Below, piece after piece: positions 5,184 to 5,466 of a stretch of 5,466 bases of DNA. The position numbers and the translations under genes are program-made. The notes beneath the pieces are model-generated. The model did not search any database and was not told the origin of the DNA. It saw only the letters and a program-made list of their open reading frames with translations. Numbering within the stretch: the first letter of the stretch is position 1; each line of letters starts with the position of its first letter. Source of the DNA: Spirochaetales bacterium (GTDB lineage Bacteria; Spirochaetota; Spirochaetia; ARS1246); contig JABGPX010000503.1 of NCBI GenBank assembly GCA_018644745.1, positions 1 to 5,466 of the forward strand. Direction: 5' to 3'.

Positions 5184-5466
5184 AACCGGGTTCTATGGCG
5201 GGTCATTGCGACCGGACCGGCGCACCTTGGGCACCGTCCATCAAATGCCGCGGGGATCTACTCCGACGATGGTGGCCGCACCTGGGCCGCGACCGAGGTG
5301 GTTGCGCGAGACCACCAGCATGCATCCTACCGAACCTCGACGGCGTCGGTCATTAACCCGAGCGAGACGATCCCGGTGGAGCTTTCGGACGGGCGGATAC
5401 TATACAACCTTCAATCCGAGAGTTCACCCCACAAGAGGCTGGTATCCATCAGCGGGGACGGCGCCA
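5184..5466 (+). pseudogene. 5'-truncated sialidase (BNR/Asp-box), 3' end beyond window
   Basis: This plus-strand frame is open from just after the TAA at 5181-5183 to the right edge. It contains HRPSNAAGIYSDDGGRTW, whose SDDGGRTW (5262-5285) is a canonical Asp box (S-x-D-x-G-x-T-W). It then reads NPSETIPVELSDGRILYNLQ and HKRLVSISGDGA, the mid-protein region of GH33-like exo-sialidases (one Glu here is probably the catalytic partner of the Tyr nucleophile). Such enzymes remove terminal sialic acids and are normally secreted. The signal peptide, the RIP/arginine region and first half are missing, and no ATG occurs in frame; the first possible start is GTG at 5298. The text WRVIATGPAH runs straight into LGHRPS, where relatives usually have some 20 residues more (GIQL..NGRL..P.W), which suggests an internal deletion. 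G+C is about 65% in 5221-5280. It could still be expressed from a remote start only if the contig is misassembled. Confidence 0.68.

Noticed and set aside
5012..5356. Plus-strand 114-codon frame across the HEPN/sialidase junction
   Set aside because: It is antisense to HEPN and out of frame with the sialidase motifs (the Asp box is in the frame starting at 5184).

Overview
The window is a mosaic from a bacterial chromosome or metagenomic contig. The organism cannot be named. Several divergent uroporphyrinogen-decarboxylase-like (URO-D/MtaA superfamily) proteins beside a BNR/Asp-box sialidase fragment resemble glycan-degrading, paralogue-rich bacteria such as Planctomycetota, Lentisphaerota, Verrucomicrobiota and related candidate phyla. 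This is inference from gene content only. Base composition is uneven: sampled 60-base stretches run from about 33-37% G+C (the 149-codon gene and the transposase remnant) to about 65% (the sialidase fragment).

Layout on the minus strand, read from right to left. A three-gene cluster runs from 3582 to 988: a 337-aa URO-D-like protein, a second URO-D-like protein of about 356 aa, and a 149-aa protein of unknown function. Gaps are 30-48 and 12 bases. A promoter-like sequence places transcription initiation on the A of the first ATG, so the first gene may be leaderless. After a 225-base gap rich in dyads, a third URO-D-like gene starts at 762 with its own ribosome binding site and runs off the left edge. 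That gap holds a perfect TATAAT, inverted repeats and a LacI/GalR-type palindrome.

To the right of the cluster, 3842-4483 is a decayed DDE (rve-type) transposase on the minus strand, broken by two frameshifts and cut off after the first catalytic Asp. The 3583-3841 and 4484-4736 flanks contain no convincing gene. At 4737-5150 (minus) is an orphan HEPN-domain gene with no visible nucleotidyltransferase partner. From about 5184 to the right edge, on the plus strand, is a sialidase fragment that has lost its 5' half and probably an internal segment.

The URO-D-like proteins probably act on a methylated or corrinoid-linked small molecule rather than in haem synthesis, because they look like MtaA/MtbA/CmuA-type relatives. 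No corrinoid protein or partner methyltransferase lies in the window, so substrate and pathway stay open. The right third looks like a genomic scar region where a mobile element, an orphan toxin-antitoxin-type gene and a truncated sialidase meet.
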